A stretch of 64,000 bases of DNA. Origin: Salegentibacter salarius. GTDB taxonomy: Bacteria; Bacteroidota; Bacteroidia; Flavobacteriales; Flavobacteriaceae. This document shows positions 26,282-37,789 of this stretch, one piece after another. The notes beneath the pieces are model-generated. The model was not told the DNA's origin. It saw only the letters and a program-made list of their open reading frames with translations, and did not search any database. Numbering within the stretch: position 1 is the stretch's first letter; each line of letters starts with the position of its first letter. The stretch spans positions 18,931-82,930 of the forward strand of contig NZ_FVZF01000015.1 of assembly GCF_900168265.1 (NCBI RefSeq), written 5' to 3'. The translations under genes were made by a program, and so were the position numbers.

Positions 26282-28694
26282 TATATTATTCTTTTTGGGA
26301 TCATTCGTTTACGCCCAGCATACGTTTAGCGGAAAGGTGATTTCCGCAGAAACCGGGGAGCCCATTCCCAATGCTGAAGTTTGGAATAAAACGGAATCTG
26401 AAGTAACTGTAGCCAATGAAAATGGTGATTTTGAATTTACAGATATTAGCTCAGGCACTTATGATTTTGCTGTTTTTAGTTACGAATATGCTATCCTGGA
26501 AAAGCAAATAACTATAAATGGAGATCTTGAAATGGAATTTAGCCTTTCGCCTTTAGCCGAAAGTTTAAGCGAAGTGATGATCACTAATAGGAGGGAACAG
26601 CTTTTCGCTTTACGAAAACTTAGAAAGGTAGAGGGAACTGCGATCTACGCAGGGAAAAAAAGTGAGGTGGTGGTAATGGATAAGGTCTCCGGGAATCTCG
26701 CTGCAAATAATGCCAGGGAAATTTACAGCCAGGTGGTTGGTTTAAATATTTACGATAATGGTGATGCTGGGCTTCAATTAAATATTGGTGGTCGTGGTCT
26801 TGATCCTAACCGAACTCAGAATTTTAATACCCGCCAGAACGGTTATGATATCTCTGCAGATGTACTTGGATACCCGGAAAGTTATTATACACCACCACCG
26901 GAAGCACTGAGAGAAATCCAGGTGGTTCGTGGCGCTGCATCGCTGCAATATGGAACACAGTTTGGCGGACTCATTAATTTTAAATTTAAAGAACCTCCTC
27001 ACGATAAGAAATTGGAGTTGGTTTCCAGGCAATCGCTTGGTTCTTATAATCTTTTTACCAGTTTTAATAGTTTGGCAGGCACTATTGGGAAATTCAGCTA
27101 CTATACCTATTATAATTATAAATCGGGAGAAGGATTTAGGCCAAATTCAGAGTATGATTCTAATAACTTCTTTTCTCATCTTGCCTGGGATTTTAACGAT
27201 AGAACCAAGCTTAGTTTTGAATATACTTATTTAGATTATCTGGCTCAGCAACCCGGTGGTCTTACCGATGCACAGTTTTATGAAAACCCAGATTATAGCA
27301 ATAGGGAAAGAAACTGGTTTGACGTAAACTGGAATTTATATGCATTAAAATTTGAGCACAGTTTTTCTGATAAAACAGATTTTAGCCTGAATGTATTTGG
27401 TTTAGATGCTTCCCGAAAAGCTGTTGGTTTTAGAGAGAATAGAGTTTCACAGCCAGACGATCTTTCTGCACCACGGGAATTATTGGTAGACGATTTTTCT
27501 AACTGGGGAGCAGAGGCGAGGTTGCTAACAAGGTATAATTTATTTGATGAAGAATCGGTTTTACTGGTTGGAAGTAAATATTACGATGCTAACAATTTTC
27601 AGAAACAAGGTCCCGGAACTACTTCAGCCAGGCCGGAATTTACATTTACTAACGACCAATTCCCGAATTACCCAAGGCAATCAGAATACAATTTCCCAAA
27701 TAAAAACCTGGCGTTCTTTGGAGAGAACATTTTTAATCTCACCAATAAACTTTCTATTACTCCGGGCTTTAGAATAGAATATATTAATACGCAGGCAAAC
27801 GGTTCTTACAAAGAAATAATTCTTGATCTGGCCGATAATCCTTTAATTAACGAAACCAGGGAAGAGGAAAAAGATCTGGAAAGGAGTTTTGCTTTATTAG
27901 GTGTTGGAGCCAGTTACAACCTGGATGCTTCGAATGAGTTATACGGGAATTTTTCTCAGAATTATAGGTCGGTTACCTTTAGTGATATTAGGATAGTAAA
28001 TCCCAGTTTTGTGGTAGATCCAAATATTTCAGAAGAAAGAGGTTTTACTTCAGACTTTGGAATTAGAGGAAGGTTGAAGAATTATTTGTCTTATGACGCC
28101 AGTATTTTCGGTTTATGGTATCAGGATAGAATTGGAGAAGTACTGGGGGTTGAAGATGGTTTTATAGTAAGAAAACGCGGAAATATTGGAGATGCATTTA
28201 TCTATGGTGTAGAGACTTTTGCCGATTGGAATATTCGCAATACCTTTTTTGAACAAGCTGAAAATTATCGATTGAATCTTTTTGTAAACACGGCTTTTAC
28301 AAATTCTGAATATACTGCTTCTGGAGAAACTAATGTGGAAGGGAACCAGGTGGAATTTATCCCTTATGTGAACCTTAAAACAGGTTTGAATTTTGGATAT
28401 TCTAATTTTCTAGCCGGTTTTCAGTATACCCACCTATCAAAACAGTACACAGATGCTACGAATGCCCCGCAGGATATTAATGATAATCAACGTGGAATAG
28501 AAGGAAGTATCCCGGCTTACGGTATTTTAGATTTTTCGGCTTCCTATAGTTTTGGGAAGTTTAAATTGGAAACCGGGGTTAATAATCTTTTAGATAATTC
28601 ATATTTCACGAGGAGGGCTACAGGTTATCCAGGTCCAGGGATTATTCCGGCGCAACCAATTAGCTGGTATTCAAGTCTTCAGTTTAAGTTTTAA
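26262..28694 (+). CDS. FecA-like TonB-dependent receptor
   Basis: About 810 residues: signal peptide (VFSILFFLGSFVYAQ), a carboxypeptidase-D-like regulatory domain (~20-100, FSGKVISAETGEPIPNAEVW), plug domain, and a 22-strand-type barrel ending LQFKF. The plug contains GRGLDPNRTQNFNTRQNGYD and YPESYYTPPPEALREIQVVR, then GAASLQYGTQFGG, which closely recall the Fe(III)-dicitrate receptor FecA. I start at the ATG at 26262; a TTG two codons earlier is less likely. It imports a ferric chelate across the outer membrane. The substrate is inferred from FecA similarity only. Confidence 0.9.
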   Translation: MKLKVFSILFFLGSFVYAQHTFSGKVISAETGEPIPNAEVWNKTESEVTVANENGDFEFTDISSGTYDFAVFSYEYAILEKQITINGDLEMEFSLSPLAESLSEVMITNRREQLFALRKLRKVEGTAIYAGKKSEVVVMDKVSGNLAANNAREIYSQVVGLNIYDNGDAGLQLNIGGRGLDPNRTQNFNTRQNGYDISADVLGYPESYYTPPPEALREIQVVRGAASLQYGTQFGGLINFKFKEPPHDKKLELVSRQSLGSYNLFTSFNSLAGTIGKFSYYTYYNYKSGEGFRPNSEYDSNNFFSHLAWDFNDRTKLSFEYTYLDYLAQQPGGLTDAQFYENPDYSNRERNWFDVNWNLYALKFEHSFSDKTDFSLNVFGLDASRKAVGFRENRVSQPDDLSAPRELLVDDFSNWGAEARLLTRYNLFDEESVLLVGSKYYDANNFQKQGPGTTSARPEFTFTNDQFPNYPRQSEYNFPNKNLAFFGENIFNLTNKLSITPGFRIEYINTQANGSYKEIILDLADNPLINETREEEKDLERSFALLGVGASYNLDASNELYGNFSQNYRSVTFSDIRIVNPSFVVDPNISEERGFTSDFGIRGRLKNYLSYDASIFGLWYQDRIGEVLGVEDGFIVRKRGNIGDAFIYGVETFADWNIRNTFFEQAENYRLNLFVNTAFTNSEYTASGETNVEGNQVEFIPYVNLKTGLNFGYSNFLAGFQYTHLSKQYTDATNAPQDINDNQRGIEGSIPAYGILDFSASYSFGKFKLETGVNNLLDNSYFTRRATGYPGPGIIPAQPISWYSSLQFKF

Positions 28695-28785
28695 AGATTT
28701 TTTTCGGCTTAATTTATTTTAAACCCGGTCATAAGGCTGGATCACAAAAGCGATAATAAATTGAATGAAATTAGATGAGAGTTAA

Positions 28786-30324
<1,539 letters not shown>

Positions 30325-30344
30325 ACGTATTGTCTTATAAATTG

Positions 30345-30383
30345 AAAAGCCCTCTCAAATTTTATAATCTGAGAGGGCTTTTA
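30345..30383 (+). terminator. Rho-independent terminator after guaB
   Basis: Stem AAAAGCCCTCTCA / TGAGAGGGCTTTT with a 12-nt loop. Symmetrical A and T runs let it serve the convergent ompH gene as well. Confidence 0.9.
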
Positions 30384-30390
30384 TAATACA

Positions 30391-30418
30391 TCATCCTGAA
30401 TTTATTTCAGGATCTAAT
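30391..30418. repeat. Family-1 repeat, single left hairpin (copy 3)
   Basis: CATCCTGAA-TTTA-TTTCAGGATC only; no right half is present. It lies between the guaB terminator and the end of the ompH gene. Confidence 0.8.
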
Positions 30419-30424
30419 TTCTTG

Positions 30425-30949
30425 CTATTCTTCTTCAGCTGCAACAGGAATTTCAATTCCCATTTTATTCATTACTTTTTCGGTAATATCATATTCTTCT
30501 GCAGAGAAAGCAATGCTATTTCCGCCGGCGTGTAGAATTTGAGTAAATCCTTCTTCGTCTATTACAGCTCGCATTGCAGCGTCAATTTTTTTGTAAAGTG
30601 GATTAGTAAGCTCATTTCTGCGCATTTGCATCATTAACTGGGCTCTTTGTCTAAACTGCTTGATCTGGTTCTCAAGTTCAATAATTTTAGACTCACTTTC
30701 CTGGCGGGCTTCTGCAGCAAGGCTTTCGGCATTAGCCTGGTAAGTTTTTACCAGGGTATCGTATTGCTTAACATTGGCCTGGAAATCTTGTTGTAGCTCC
30801 TTATCGTAGGTTTCTAAACCTTTATTTACAGCTTCCATTTCGGGCATTTGCGAAAGAATGTAATCGGTGTCTATAGTTCCTACTTTAGTTTGTGCGCTTG
30901 CAAAAATGCTAAAAGTTAAAAAGGCAATTAATAAACTGCTTCGTATCAT
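30425..30949 (-). CDS. OmpH/Skp-family periplasmic chaperone
   Basis: 174 residues: a signal peptide (LLIAFLTFSIFASAQ), then KVGTIDTDYILSQMPEMEAV as in OmpH/Skp. A long coiled coil (~40-120, heptads with ENQIKQFRQRAQLMMQMRR) follows, then a C-terminal beta segment (GFTQILHAGGNSIAFSAEEY). Skp-like trimers carry unfolded outer-membrane proteins across the periplasm. It is usually near bamA in this phylum; here it stands alone. Promoter TATATTTG at 30967-30974 on the minus strand. Confidence 0.9.
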   Translation of the reverse strand: MIRSSLLIAFLTFSIFASAQTKVGTIDTDYILSQMPEMEAVNKGLETYDKELQQDFQANVKQYDTLVKTYQANAESLAAEARQESESKIIELENQIKQFRQRAQLMMQMRRNELTNPLYKKIDAAMRAVIDEEGFTQILHAGGNSIAFSAEEYDITEKVMNKMGIEIPVAAEEE

Positions 30950-30966
30950 AATTAAATTGTTTTTAG

Positions 30967-30974
30967 CAAATATA
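30967..30974 (-). promoter_or_regulatory. -7 element for the ompH/skp gene
   Basis: TATATTTG on the minus strand, 17 bp before the start codon. Confidence 0.5.
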
Positions 30975-31010
30975 ATAGCAGCTTTTAATTATTCATATTA
31001 AAACTTAAAA

Positions 31011-31466
31011 CTATTTCTTGTTTAAAACACTTTGGTCGTTTTCTACAAAATTTTTAAAATCTTTCATATACTGGTAAGATTGTTTTCTAAAGGCGCCCGG
31101 CATAAAGAGGCCCATTAATTTCATAAAGCCACTAAACCTAAATTCGTTGTGAGAAATCCAAAGTGTATGCCCTTCTGGAGTTTCCTCAAAAAAGTTTTCC
31201 TGAATATTGTAAACGCCTTTTGCTGAATAATTTGCGTGAAACTGCGTTGGAAGATCGTTTTTAATAATTTTTTCTTCCATTTCAATATCCCGCTTTCCCA
31301 TTTTATATTTCAGCATATTCTTTGAGCCTTCTTCTCCTAAATTTCCACTAATAGGTTCCATAGAAATAAACCCGCGTTGCCAATGTTTCATATTATCTGG
31401 ATTGCTAAATTTCTCAACAACTTCTGTACGTGGCTTTATTATCTTAATTTCAGTAGTATATTTCAT
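31011..31466 (-). CDS. SRPBCC (START-like) family protein
   Basis: 151 residues with a polyketide-cyclase/START-like fold. The N-terminus MKYTTEIKIIKPRTEVVEKF followed by SNPDNMKHWQRGF is the classic first strand and helix. HTLWISHNEFRFSGFMKLMG and the C-terminal helix YQYMKDFKNFVEN complete the fold. Such proteins bind hydrophobic ligands in the cytosol; the ligand here is unknown. No signal peptide. Monocistronic. Confidence 0.85.
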   Translation of the reverse strand: MKYTTEIKIIKPRTEVVEKFSNPDNMKHWQRGFISMEPISGNLGEEGSKNMLKYKMGKRDIEMEEKIIKNDLPTQFHANYSAKGVYNIQENFFEETPEGHTLWISHNEFRFSGFMKLMGLFMPGAFRKQSYQYMKDFKNFVENDQSVLNKK

Positions 31467-31576
31467 ATCAATCGATTTTTAAAGAATTCAAAAAAATACT
31501 TTTTAAAATTCATTTAAAGATACTTAAGATAAAACAATTATAATTTTTAACTGGCTGTAATCGTTTAAACATAAGC

Positions 31577-31606
31577 TTGTGGAACCTAAATGAATTCTTA
31601 TTTTTG
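31577..31606 (+). promoter_or_regulatory. Promoter of the isomerase-MoxR operon
   Basis: TTG at 31577-31579, 19 nt, TATTTTTG at 31599-31606. The start codon is at 31673, giving a leader of about 62 nt. Confidence 0.65.
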
Positions 31607-31672
31607 CTTACTGGCAAATTACAGGCGTTTAGTCATTTGAAAATGGTATGTAAATTGCTATCTCAATAACTG

Positions 31673-32539
31673 ATGATTTTGAAGATATCAACTGTTTTTA
31701 TATGTTTTTTGCTGGCCGGTTTTATGCTTGCGGGTTGCTCTTATCTTGAAAAAGAAGAAGATCGTACAGTTATAGTAAGGGTTAACGATGCTTATTTGTA
31801 TGAAGAGGATATTAACGCGCTAATAAACGAAAATACTTCCCCGGAAGATAGCGCTATTATTGTTTCTAATTATATAAACCGCTGGGCCACGCAACAATTA
31901 CTTATAGACAGGGCGCAATTGAATCTTCCCGAAAGTCAACAAAAAGAGTTTAGAGATCTCATAGAAAATTATAAAAATGAGCTTTATACAAGTGCTTACA
32001 AAGACGCGGTAGTAAGCAGGCAGTTAGATAGTACGGTGCCAGTGGAGGAGATGGAAGCTTATTTTGAAGAAAATAAGGGCAATTTTAAGCTTACCGAAGA
32101 TCTATTGAAATTAAGGTATGTAAGCCTGGCCGAAAATAACACCAATATAAATGAAATAAAATCTTACCTAACCAGCTTTGATGAGGAGGATATTGAAGAG
32201 CTAGACAAAATTTCTCTTCAGTTTAAAAATTATTCTTTTAATGATTCGGTTTGGGTTAAGTTAAAAACGGTTTACGATAAAATCCCTGCTTTAACTTTAG
32301 ATCATAGGGATAAACTCTTAAACAAATCTAATTTTCTTCAGGTAGAAGATTCATTAGGTGTATATTTGATCTATGTAAAAGATGTGTTGGAACGAGGGCA
32401 GGATGCTCCTTTTGAATATGCCGAACCAACCATAGAAAAGATTTTGCTCAACAAGCAAAAATTAAATTTGATAAAGGAACTTGAAAAAGATATTACAAAA
32501 GATGCAATTAAAAATGAACAATTTGAAATCTATAATTAA
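31673..32539 (+). CDS. PpiC/SurA-like periplasmic lipoprotein
   Basis: 288 residues with a lipoprotein signal (GFMLAGC, Cys ~23). The N-terminal part (VIVRVNDAYLYEEDINALI, then FRDLIENYKNELYTSAYKDA) matches the SurA-N-type chaperone helices. No complete parvulin active site is obvious in the remainder, so it may be a chaperone without isomerase activity. It precedes and overlaps the SurA-like gene (26 bp), so the two are coupled and likely act together on outer-membrane proteins. Confidence 0.75.
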   Translation: MILKISTVFICFLLAGFMLAGCSYLEKEEDRTVIVRVNDAYLYEEDINALINENTSPEDSAIIVSNYINRWATQQLLIDRAQLNLPESQQKEFRDLIENYKNELYTSAYKDAVVSRQLDSTVPVEEMEAYFEENKGNFKLTEDLLKLRYVSLAENNTNINEIKSYLTSFDEEDIEELDKISLQFKNYSFNDSVWVKLKTVYDKIPALTLDHRDKLLNKSNFLQVEDSLGVYLIYVKDVLERGQDAPFEYAEPTIEKILLNKQKLNLIKELEKDITKDAIKNEQFEIYN

Positions 32540-33959
32540 TACTACCGGCTTTCTTTTAGCCATTTTACTTGGGTTTAGCGGTTACTCTCAAGATGTGATC
32601 GTGACTGATAGTACTTCTATCCAGCCTGAGGATGAGATCGCAAAAAATACCGTTACCGAAAAAAATAACTCAGAACGTAGAAAAGTAGATGGAATTGCGG
32701 CTGTAATTGGTGATTATATTATTCTTGACAGCGATGTAGATATGATGTACAAGGATATGCAGAGCCAGGGAATGTCTACCGCTGATGTTACCGATTGCCA
32801 GCTTGCCGGTTCTTTAATGGAAAACAAACTTTATGCGCACCACGCTATTCAGGATAGTATTATTATTATGGATGCTGAGGTGAACAATTATATAGATCAG
32901 CAAATTTCTGAAATGGTTCGCCAGGTAGGTTCAATGGAAAAAGTACTTGAATTCTACAACAAAGAAAATGAAGCTGAATTTAGAAGCGAATTGTTCAAAC
33001 TTAATAAAGAGCGCCAGTTAGCCAGCCGTATGCAACAACGCATTATTGAAACGGTAGAAATTACTCCCGAAGAAGTGAGAGCATATTATGAAAGTATTCC
33101 TGAGGATGAGCGCCCGGTTTTTGGAGAAGAAATTGAACTTTCTCAAATTGTTATAAAGCCTGAAATTCCAGAAAGTGAAAAAGAAAAAGTGATAGAGCGT
33201 CTAAATGAATTTAGAGCCGATGTTCTGGATAACGACGCAAGTTTTGCTACTAAGGCTGTTTTGTATTCACAAGATCCTGTAAGTGCCAGGGATGGTGGTA
33301 GAATTTCGCTTTCCAGAAAAGATAATTTTGTAAAAGAATTTAAAGATGTTGCCTTTAGTCTTCAGGAAGGAGAGGTAAGTAAACCTTTTGAAACTGAATT
33401 TGGATACCACATTATTCAGGTAGATAGAATTAGAGGTCAAAATGTAGATTTAAGACATATCTTGCTTATTCCAGATGTAACAAATGCCTCTGTTGAAGAA
33501 GCTAAAGCAAAAATTGACAGTATTAGAAAGAGGGTAAACGAAGGCGTTTTGGATTTTGCCGAAGCTGCTCGTGAGTTTTCTGATGAAGAAGAAACCAGGG
33601 CAGACGGTGGGAAACTAATTAACCCAAGAACAGGGGACACTCGTTTTGAGTTATCTAAAATAGACCCTAAGTTATATGATGAGGTAGGAGAGTTACAGGA
33701 AGGAGAACTTTCGCTAAGATTGCGTGACCAGGATAGAACCGGGCGCCCATATTTTAAGCTGATAAAAGTAAACGATAGAATTTCTGAGCACGAAGCCAAT
33801 TATGCTACAGATTTTTCTAAAATAAAAGAGCTGGCACTACGCGACAAGCAGCTGGAAGCTATTGAAGAATGGCAAAAAGAAAAAATTGGTGATACTTATA
33901 TTAAAGTGAACGGTAAGTTTAAAGATTGTGAGTATAGTAGTAACTGGTTAAAAAATTAG
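32514..33959 (+). CDS. surA: SurA-like peptidyl-prolyl isomerase/chaperone
   Basis: About 481 residues: signal peptide (FLLAILLGFSGYSQ), SurA N-terminal domain (DGIAAVIGDYIILDSDVDMM), and two parvulin domains. The first includes ELSQIVIKPEIPESEKEK and FGYHIIQVDRIRGQ; the second has LRHILLIPDVTNASVEEAK and REFSDEEETRADGG. I prefer the ATG at 32514, which gives a proper signal peptide, over the TTG at 32481 or ATG at 32502. It escorts outer-membrane proteins in the periplasm. The MoxR gene follows 10 bp later. Confidence 0.88.
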   Translation: MNNLKSIINTTGFLLAILLGFSGYSQDVIVTDSTSIQPEDEIAKNTVTEKNNSERRKVDGIAAVIGDYIILDSDVDMMYKDMQSQGMSTADVTDCQLAGSLMENKLYAHHAIQDSIIIMDAEVNNYIDQQISEMVRQVGSMEKVLEFYNKENEAEFRSELFKLNKERQLASRMQQRIIETVEITPEEVRAYYESIPEDERPVFGEEIELSQIVIKPEIPESEKEKVIERLNEFRADVLDNDASFATKAVLYSQDPVSARDGGRISLSRKDNFVKEFKDVAFSLQEGEVSKPFETEFGYHIIQVDRIRGQNVDLRHILLIPDVTNASVEEAKAKIDSIRKRVNEGVLDFAEAAREFSDEEETRADGGKLINPRTGDTRFELSKIDPKLYDEVGELQEGELSLRLRDQDRTGRPYFKLIKVNDRISEHEANYATDFSKIKELALRDKQLEAIEEWQKEKIGDTYIKVNGKFKDCEYSSNWLKN

Positions 33960-33969
33960 TAATTTATCA

Positions 33970-34923
33970 ATGTCAGATGTTGCTCTTGTAGAAAAACTGG
34001 TAGTTAAACACCAGGATTTAAAAAAAGAAATTGCTAAAATTATTATAGGGCAGGATATGGTTGTAGACCAAATCCTGCTTTCTGTTTTTTCAGGAGGACA
34101 TTCTTTGCTTGTGGGGGTTCCCGGTTTAGCAAAAACATTGATGGTAAACACTATTTCTCAAGCCTTAGGACTTGATTTTAAAAGAATTCAATTCACGCCA
34201 GATCTTATGCCAAGTGATATTCTTGGTGCAGAGATACTGGACGAAAACAGGAATTTTAAATTTATAAAAGGTCCGGTTTTTTCAAATATAGTTCTGGCCG
34301 ATGAAATTAACCGAACTCCTCCCAAAACACAGGCTGCTTTACTGGAAGCTATGCAGGAAAGATCTGTAACTGTTGCCGGGCATAATTACCGTCTAGCCAA
34401 TCCTTATTTTGTGTTGGCCACTCAAAACCCAATAGAACAGGAGGGAACCTATCCATTGCCTGAAGCGCAATTAGACCGGTTTATGTTTTCTATTTTACTG
34501 GAATATCCAAGTTTTCAGGAAGAAGTAGACGTGGTAAAAAGCACAACTTCAGATAAAACCCAGAAGATTAATGCTTTATTTTCTGCGGAAGAGATCGTAG
34601 AAATTCAGCAATTAATTCGTAGAATTCCTGTTGCCGATAATGTGGTGGAATACGCGGTAAAACTGGTAGGAAAAACCAGGCCGGATGCTGCCGAAGCACC
34701 GCAATTTGTAAAAAACTATCTGGATTGGGGTGCAGGGCCAAGAGCGTCTCAAAATCTTATCCTTGCCGCAAAATCTCACGCAGCGGTTAACGGAAAATTC
34801 TCCCCAGATATTGAAGATGTGCAAGCCGTTGCTATTGGAATTTTACGCCATAGAATTATTAAAAACTACAAAGCTGAAGCCGAAGGAATTTCCGAAGAAA
34901 AAATAATTCGAGACCTATTTTAA
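33970..34923 (+). CDS. MoxR-family AAA+ ATPase
   Basis: 317 residues. Walker A (LLVGVPGLAKTLMVN), Walker B (IVLADEINRTPPKTQAALLE), sensor (FVLATQNPIEQEGTYPLPEAQ is the MoxR signature) and a C-terminal lid domain. MoxR ATPases act as chaperones for maturing complexes, usually with a VWA-domain protein and DUF58 protein; none is adjacent here. Instead it follows two periplasmic isomerases in the same transcript. A small membrane protein gene overlaps its stop codon by one base (TAATG). Confidence 0.93.
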   Translation: MSDVALVEKLVVKHQDLKKEIAKIIIGQDMVVDQILLSVFSGGHSLLVGVPGLAKTLMVNTISQALGLDFKRIQFTPDLMPSDILGAEILDENRNFKFIKGPVFSNIVLADEINRTPPKTQAALLEAMQERSVTVAGHNYRLANPYFVLATQNPIEQEGTYPLPEAQLDRFMFSILLEYPSFQEEVDVVKSTTSDKTQKINALFSAEEIVEIQQLIRRIPVADNVVEYAVKLVGKTRPDAAEAPQFVKNYLDWGAGPRASQNLILAAKSHAAVNGKFSPDIEDVQAVAIGILRHRIIKNYKAEAEGISEEKIIRDLF

Positions 34924-35234
34924 TGATGCATACCTTTATTAAATACAGGGTTTTAGTTAGCGTGATTTTCTATATTTTGTGGGGAAGCGATTTTGTTGCT
35001 AATGTTCTTGATTTAAATAAAGAAACAACTAGTTTTATTAACTGGACAACAGTAGTCATACTTTTTATATTCTGGTTATTCATACTTATTGATATGATCA
35101 AGCAGAATTTAAAAGATAAAACATTCTGGATTCTTTCTATGTTTTTTGTGCCCTTCTTCGCGCCGGTGGTTTATTTATTCCGAAGAAACAAGTTGCTTCA
35201 TCTTCAAAATAATATGTTTAGGAAGGCTAAATAA
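34923..35234 (+). CDS. Small three-helix membrane protein (PLDc_N-like)
   Basis: 103 residues with three hydrophobic segments (VLVSVIFYILWGSDFVANVL, TTVVILFIFWLFILIDMI, FWILSMFFVPFFAPVVYLF) and a basic tail. The final FWILSMFFVPFFAPVVYLFR resembles the phospholipase-D N-terminal membrane segment found alone in many small bacterial proteins. It starts within the MoxR stop codon, so it is coupled to it. Function unknown. A second ATG follows immediately and could also be used. Confidence 0.65.
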   Translation: MMHTFIKYRVLVSVIFYILWGSDFVANVLDLNKETTSFINWTTVVILFIFWLFILIDMIKQNLKDKTFWILSMFFVPFFAPVVYLFRRNKLLHLQNNMFRKAK

Positions 35235-35458
35235 TCTTCTGGAAACTGTTCTTATCAAGAATGGGTTTAAATTCTACTTTCTTTGTCGCTTTAGATTAGA
35301 TTTTTTATAATCTGGTTCATTTAATTTATGAAATTCATAATTTTCAACCTAATTATTAGGCTTAGCTAAATTTAAACCATTGATAATTGCGAATTGTAAA
35401 ATTATTTTCATTAAATTTTGATAATCACTTCTTATTTTCAAAATCCACTCGAAATCCT

Positions 35459-35466
35459 TAAATTTG
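35459..35466 (+). promoter_or_regulatory. -7 element for aconitase
   Basis: TAAATTTG, 32 bp before the start codon. No good TTG at the expected spacing. The rest of the 35235-35498 gap shows no further structure. Confidence 0.45.
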
Positions 35467-35498
35467 CTAGACTTTTTTAGAACTAAATATATAATAAT

Positions 35499-37766
35499 AT
35501 GGCATACGATATTGATATGATCAAAAAGGTGTACAGCCAAATGGCCGAACGTGTGAATACTGCACGCGAGGTGGTTGGAAAACCTTTAACCCTTTCAGAA
35601 AAAATTCTTTATTCGCATTTATGGGATGGTGCTGCCAAGGAGGCTTACCAAAGAGGAAAAGACTATGTAGAATTTGCGCCAGACAGGATTGCCTGCCAGG
35701 ATGCAACTGCCCAAATGGCTTTATTGCAATTTATGCAAGCCGGGAAAAAGCAGGTTGCAGTACCAACTACAGTGCATTGTGATCACCTTATCCAGGCCAA
35801 AATGGGAGCTGCAATAGATTTGCGAGCTGCTAATAAATCTAGTAGTGAAGTTTTTGATTTCTTGGAATCTGTTTCTAATAAATACGGAATAGGATTTTGG
35901 AAACCGGGAGCAGGAATTATTCACCAGGTGGTATTGGAAAATTACGCATTCCCGGGTGGAATGATGATTGGTACTGATTCTCACACGGTAAATGCCGGTG
36001 GTCTTGGAATGGTTGCCATAGGTGTTGGTGGTGCTGATGCAGTAGATGTAATGGCCGGAATGCCATGGGAGCTTAAATTCCCAAAACTTATTGGAGTTAA
36101 ATTAACCGGAAAACTTTCGGGATGGACTTCCTCTAAAGATGTTATTTTAAAAGTAGCCGGCATCCTTACCGTAAAAGGTGGAACCGGATCAATTATAGAA
36201 TATTTTGGCGAAGGAGCTCGCTCTATGTCAGCTACCGGAAAAGGAACTATTTGTAATATGGGAGCCGAAGTTGGTGCAACCACTTCAACTTTTGGTTACG
36301 ATGAGTCGATGTCGCGTTACTTAAAAGCTACAGATCGTGCAGATGTTGCAGATGCTGCTAATGAAATTAAGGAACACCTTACCGGAGATGATGAGGTTTA
36401 TGCAAATCCCGAACAGTATTTTGACGAGGTAATTGAGATTAATCTTTCAGAATTAAAACCTCACCTTAACGGTCCATTTACTCCAGATTTGGCTACTCCG
36501 ATTTCAGAAATGGCCGCAAAAGCGAAGGAAAACGACTGGCCAATTAATGTAGATTGGGGATTAATAGGATCCTGTACCAACTCTTCTTACGAAGATTTAA
36601 CCAGGGCTGCCTCAATCGCAAAACAGGCGGTTGATAAAAAAGTAAAGGCAAAATCAGATTTTGGTATTAATCCTGGATCTGAACAAATTAGGTTTACTGC
36701 AGAGCGCGACGGCTTGCTAAAGATTTTTGAAGATCTTGATGCTACAATTTTCACCAATGCCTGTGGACCTTGTATTGGCCAATGGGATAGAAGTGACAGA
36801 AAGGGCGAAGAGAAAAACACAATTGTGCATTCCTTTAACCGAAACTTTTCAAAACGTGCCGATGGTAACCCAAATACTCACGCTTTTGTAGGTTCTCCAG
36901 AAATGGTTGCCGCAATTGCAATTTCAGGACGTCTTGATTTTGATCCAACTCGCGATAAGTTGATGAATGAAGATGGTGAGGAAGTAATGTTGGATGAGCC
37001 AACAGGAATTGAATTACCTTCAGATGGCTTTGATGTGGAAGAAGATGGTTATGTACCACCAAATGAAGATGGAAGCTCTGTTGAAGTAAAAGTAGCTGAA
37101 GATAGCGAAAGACTTCAGTTGTTAACTCCATTTGAGCCATGGGATGGTAAAAACCTTACCGGCGCTAAATTGCTAATTAAAGCCTTCGGAAAATGTACAA
37201 CTGACCATATTTCTATGGCCGGACCTTGGTTGCGTTACAGAGGACACTTAGATAATATTTCTAACAACTGTCTAATTGGAGCAGTTAATGCATTTAATAA
37301 AAAGACGAACTTTGTGAAGAACCAGCTTACCGGAGAGTATGATGGTGTTCCAGCGGTACAAAGAGAGTACAAAAAAGAAGGTGTTCCAACGGTAGTTGTT
37401 GGAGATCATAACTATGGTGAAGGTTCTTCTAGAGAGCACGCGGCGATGGAGCCTCGTCATCTGGGAGTGAAAGTTGTATTGGTTAAATCTTTTGCCCGTA
37501 TTCACGAAACAAACCTTAAAAAACAGGGTATGTTAGGATTGACTTTTGCTAATGAGGCCGATTATGACCTTATTCAGGAAGACGATACCTTCAACTTTAT
37601 AGACCTTGAAGATTTTGCTCCAGACAAGCAAATTACGGTAGAAATCGTACATGCCGATGGTAGCAAAGACACTATTAAAACAAACCATACTTATAACAAA
37701 CCTCAAATTGAGTGGTATAAGCACGGTTCAGCACTTAACTTAATTAAGAAGCAAAACGCTGCTTAA
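35499..37766 (+). CDS. acn: Aconitate hydratase (mitochondrial-type)
   Basis: 755 residues, the length of mitochondrial aconitase rather than AcnA (~890) or AcnB (~860). The [4Fe-4S] ligands are visible: the first Cys in [10 protein letters not shown] and the pair in [15 protein letters not shown]. Active-site segments include [15 protein letters not shown] and the C-terminal swivel [20 protein letters not shown]. It interconverts citrate and isocitrate in the TCA cycle. Monocistronic; terminated by the composite repeat-terminator at 37790. Confidence 0.97.
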   Translation: MAYDIDMIKKVYSQMAERVNTAREVVGKPLTLSEKILYSHLWDGAAKEAYQRGKDYVEFAPDRIACQDATAQMALLQFMQAGKKQVAVPTTVHCDHLIQAKMGAAIDLRAANKSSSEVFDFLESVSNKYGIGFWKPGAGIIHQVVLENYAFPGGMMIGTDSHTVNAGGLGMVAIGVGGADAVDVMAGMPWELKFPKLIGVKLTGKLSGWTSSKDVILKVAGILTVKGGTGSIIEYFGEGARSMSATGKGTICNMGAEVGATTSTFGYDESMSRYLKATDRADVADAANEIKEHLTGDDEVYANPEQYFDEVIEINLSELKPHLNGPFTPDLATPISEMAAKAKENDWPINVDWGLIGSCTNSSYEDLTRAASIAKQAVDKKVKAKSDFGINPGSEQIRFTAERDGLLKIFEDLDATIFTNACGPCIGQWDRSDRKGEEKNTIVHSFNRNFSKRADGNPNTHAFVGSPEMVAAIAISGRLDFDPTRDKLMNEDGEEVMLDEPTGIELPSDGFDVEEDGYVPPNEDGSSVEVKVAEDSERLQLLTPFEPWDGKNLTGAKLLIKAFGKCTTDHISMAGPWLRYRGHLDNISNNCLIGAVNAFNKKTNFVKNQLTGEYDGVPAVQREYKKEGVPTVVVGDHNYGEGSSREHAAMEPRHLGVKVVLVKSFARIHETNLKKQGMLGLTFANEADYDLIQEDDTFNFIDLEDFAPDKQITVEIVHADGSKDTIKTNHTYNKPQIEWYKHGSALNLIKKQNAA

Positions 37767-37789
37767 ATTAGTTTAGGGTTATATTTTAT

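Noticed and set aside
22487..28694. SusC/SusD polysaccharide utilisation locus
   Set aside because: The receptor is FecA-like and no SusD homologue or glycoside hydrolase is present; the lipoproteins match DUF4856 and imelysin.
35721..37724. Several frames of 60-100 residues opposite aconitase
   Set aside because: They are antisense shadows of a well-conserved gene, with no start signals or recognisable domains.
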